Of a stretch of 6,836 nt of DNA, positions 6,001 through 6,836 are shown in pieces; the stretch's first letter is position 1; each line of letters begins with the position of its first letter. The notes under the pieces were generated by a model. That model was not told the origin of the DNA, searched no databases, and saw only the letters and a list, made by a program, of their open reading frames with translations. Made by a program: the position numbers and the translations under genes. Origin of the DNA: an uncultured Pirellula sp. (GTDB lineage: Bacteria; Planctomycetota; Planctomycetia; Pirellulales; Pirellulaceae); assembly GCA_903892365.1 (NCBI GenBank), contig CAITIF010000955.1, forward strand, positions 1-6,836, given 5' to 3'.

Positions 6001-6836
6001 CACCATTTCGGAACTCCTGAGCGATTTGCAGGCATGCAGGCAGGAGGGGAATTCATTCAAGAAACAGAAGAAGCGCAGTGCAGAGGACTGGTCGTCTTGT
6101 CGATATCGATTGAATATTGTTGCATCGGACGAAAAGGCTTTGTCGACCAAATTGGGGATGGCAATTCATGCACTGGATCAAAATCGATCCTTGAGTAGCC
6201 TGCAAAACCAGGGCGTATTCTTTGCGCAGAAGGGGAGTTCACCCAGTGCGGAGATAGCATTCGTTTATTCTGGCCAAGGGTCGCAATACCCTCGTATGCT
6301 TGAGTCGCTGGTTACTTCGGATCCAGATTGCAAGCTGGTGAAGGATCAATTGGATAGCATTGTCCAAACATGGGGGCTGGATTCCTTCGACGCGATTGTG
6401 AAGGATGATCCAGGGCTTTTGGGGGTCGAACTTCGCAGGACCCAGCTTGGAATTCTTGGATGTGAGGTTCTGCTTACTACTAAACTGCAAGCTCTGAACA
6501 TTGTCCCAACTCGAATTGCTGGCCATAGCTTTGGTGAGTACGGAGCCATGTTTGGGGCGGGCTGTTGGGATATCCGTACCGCTATGCAGGCATCGGTCAT
6601 GCGAAGCGATTCCGTAGGCCAAGCGGAAGTTATCCCTGGTCGATTGCTTTGCGCTTTTTGCGATGAGAAAACGGCTAGCTTTGCGTGCAATAGCGCGGAC
6701 GGGCAGTGTTTTGTTGCCAACTGCAATACGGCCAGTCAAACCGTCATCGGTGGAACAGAAGCTGGACTCGAACTGGCTCGAGCGTTTTTGGAGAAGAACC
6801 GCATTCGTGCAATTCCCTTGAATGTACCATTCGCAT
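3005..6836 (+). CDS. PUFA-synthase/PKS-like KS–CLF–AT protein (3' partial)
   Basis: An open frame of 1277 codons without a stop runs off the window. Domains in order: KS (residues 9-467), opening with PIAIVGMGCRLPG, with Cys216 (NAACASS), His348 (EAHATS) and His389 (NIGHT), so the condensing triad is complete; a linker (468-510); a CLF-like KS fold (511-958) with Gly717, Cys846 and Glu883 in the three catalytic positions; a linker of about 124 residues with a basic run (KKQKKR); and an AT from about 1083, with YSGQGSQ (1088-1094) and GHSFGEY (Ser1175). The protein would condense acyl chains in the cytoplasm using an extender loaded by its own AT onto the separate triple carrier. No carrier domain lies within the visible part. 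The start at 3005 is fixed by a TAA just upstream and by the KS opening only 8 residues in. KS–CLF resembles PfaC and the AT resembles PfaA, but the fused order KS–CLF–AT is not the textbook Pfa one. Reductive domains may follow downstream. Confidence 0.93.
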   Translation, partial: MPLPFHQQPIAIVGMGCRLPGSSSLDAYWKLIESGGSALGELPPSRLNQQLYFDPNTCSRPRTLTRLGGIVDPYLGLRSNHHLSEKDIEAADPAQLELVSVTEDAIAHAGWTDSSFVGKKTGVYVGHTRGSGRTGELVYRSLVAETAQWLNEVPAFAAMGPEERRMIIDAIVQQTKMDYPGTDRLHPERLDAYQGSYLISRAFNLNGPSISLNAACASSLIALSYATQALRLGAIDVAVVGGGSFVEFDSLVLFSRAGSVSKTGSRPFDAGADGLVAAEGYVILLLKTLEKAIQDGDSIAAVIRGAGYSSDGKGKSLWAPRKEGQVLAIERAFGDTLSKKRVQYIEAHATSTAVGDAMEMSALSEAFSSVVQNGAPRIPIGSVKANIGHTLETAGLAGLVKAVLAIQNKTIPPVAYVRELNSKVDWANSPLVVPPAKAAWESPSPSHPRRVGVNAFGIGGLNAHIVIDEYCATYGDKYFEPDGELNTPSKRKTVSTAASDKKLPSSARTSEPIAVVGLGIISPAGFETDSFWKSVVDGQVWFSEPPADRLQLANSRWASVKSPGNAKLLGGFLRNYQYDWRKHKVPPKQLEAADPLQFILLDAVDQAIRNTGMKADEIPRERTGVVIGCVFEGEFGNQLQMGLRLPEFSDKLHQQLAKQGWPIEKIEQVIDDYQALLLTRMPALVDETGSFTSSTLASRITKTFDVMGGGSAIDSGGISGLAALDLCINILRTGDSDLMICAAGQRRCGQYVFDQMMDQQKLNTTGSYVVGNKTSQGLVPGEGAAVLVLKRLSDALRDGNKVFSVIHSVETSRQENLQDAYDQVDRALVRQLEATSCTTLQYVESCANGTNDDSHELESISQVFGPLGAKPIPVCSLKEQVGETFGAASLMAVVRASLALSQQTIPAAVKATNRDRYDHVVCPEVSNRIGDDSVDVPSSVVVHAVCENSVSGLLLTNVAALQNAAKTAETKISVSRNVHGLNLGGRNAADPGWVRFGADTISELLSDLQACRQEGNSFKKQKKRSAEDWSSCRYRLNIVASDEKALSTKLGMAIHALDQNRSLSSLQNQGVFFAQKGSSPSAEIAFVYSGQGSQYPRMLESLVTSDPDCKLVKDQLDSIVQTWGLDSFDAIVKDDPGLLGVELRRTQLGILGCEVLLTTKLQALNIVPTRIAGHSFGEYGAMFGAGCWDIRTAMQASVMRSDSVGQAEVIPGRLLCAFCDEKTASFACNSADGQCFVANCNTASQTVIGGTEAGLELARAFLEKNRIRAIPLNVPFA
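3029..4405 (+). other. Active ketosynthase domain
   Basis: All three residues of the decarboxylative Claisen condensation are present: Cys216 (codon 3650-3652), His348 (4046-4048) and His389 (4169-4171), spaced 132 and 41 residues apart, as is usual for the family. The domain closes with FGIGGLNAH (456-464). An extended segment before the elbow (about residues 140-195, with YPGTDRLHPERLDAYQGS) resembles the longer KS domains of PUFA synthases. I expect this domain to be catalytically competent. Confidence 0.92.
4535..5878 (+). other. CLF-like (non-condensing KS) domain 2, all three catalytic positions replaced
   Basis: The KS fold is recognisable from EPIAVVGLG, HKVPPKQL, STLASRITKTFD and PGEGAAV. 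The elbow reads IDSGGISG where an active KS has DAACxSS, so Gly717 (5153-5155) stands for Cys. VESCANGT replaces VEAHGTGT (Cys846, 5540-5542), and VGETFGAAS replaces IGHTxxAAG (Glu883, 5651-5653). It cannot condense by the normal mechanism. Like known CLFs it probably pairs with the adjacent KS and shapes the acyl tunnel; this role is inferred. Confidence 0.82.
6251..6836 (+). other. Acyltransferase domain, N-terminal part
   Basis: The first AT strand with YSGQGSQ is followed by the nucleophile motif GHSFGEY (Ser1175, codon 6527-6529). Further on is ANCNTASQTVIGG, the AT ferredoxin-like subdomain strand. The last visible residues, NVPFA, are those that usually precede the F-H-S motif containing the catalytic His, so the window stops a few bases short of it. 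Malonyl-CoA is the likely extender by analogy with PUFA synthases, but the residues that decide specificity are not in view. Confidence 0.88.

Noticed and set aside
6239..6739. 166-codon open frame on the - strand
   Set aside because: It lies wholly opposite the AT domain, whose motifs and active-site Ser are clear on the + strand. Its translation shows no recognisable domain.

Overview
The window lies entirely inside an operon for a large iterative type I polyketide/fatty-acid synthase of the PUFA-synthase (Pfa) or secondary-lipid kind. All coding is on the + strand in three closely packed reading frames: the 3' part of a KS–CLF protein (to 1594), a stand-alone protein with three tandem acyl carrier domains (1587-2984), and the 5' part of a KS–CLF–AT protein (3005 to the window end). 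Neither outer gene is complete. There is no RNA gene, mobile element, CRISPR array or non-coding stretch longer than 20 bases. The G+C content looks close to half. The closely packed synthase genes and the LGIDSIK-type carriers would fit a Planctomycetota (Pirellulales-like) genome, but this is an inference from general resemblance and the phylum is not proven.

Layout. 2-1594: the tail of a ketosynthase (KS), ending in an FGIGGLNAH motif, is joined to a complete KS-like domain whose nucleophile position is His instead of Cys, so it is a chain-length-factor-like (CLF) domain. 1587-2984: this gene overlaps the first by 8 bp and has a good ribosome binding site. It encodes a charged N-terminus, Ala/Pro/Ser/Thr-rich linkers (one made of a perfect 4 x 15 bp tandem repeat) and three carrier domains with Ser160, Ser288 and Ser424 as predicted phosphopantetheine sites. 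3005-6836: after a 20-base gap comes a KS with a full Cys216/His348/His389 triad, a second CLF-like domain with all three positions replaced (Gly717, Cys846, Glu883), a linker of about 120 residues, and the first part of an acyltransferase (AT) with GHSFGEY (Ser1175). The window ends just before the expected AT catalytic His.

How it may work. The AT would load an extender, probably malonyl, onto the free-standing triple carrier, and the two KS–CLF pairs would condense and set chain length on carriers supplied in trans. Ketoreductase, dehydratase, enoylreductase and phosphopantetheinyl transferase are absent here and would have to lie outside the window. The most interesting points are the duplication of the KS–CLF unit across two proteins, the different decay of the two CLF active sites, and the carriers being moved out to their own gene. 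In canonical PfaA the carriers sit inside the KS–AT protein.
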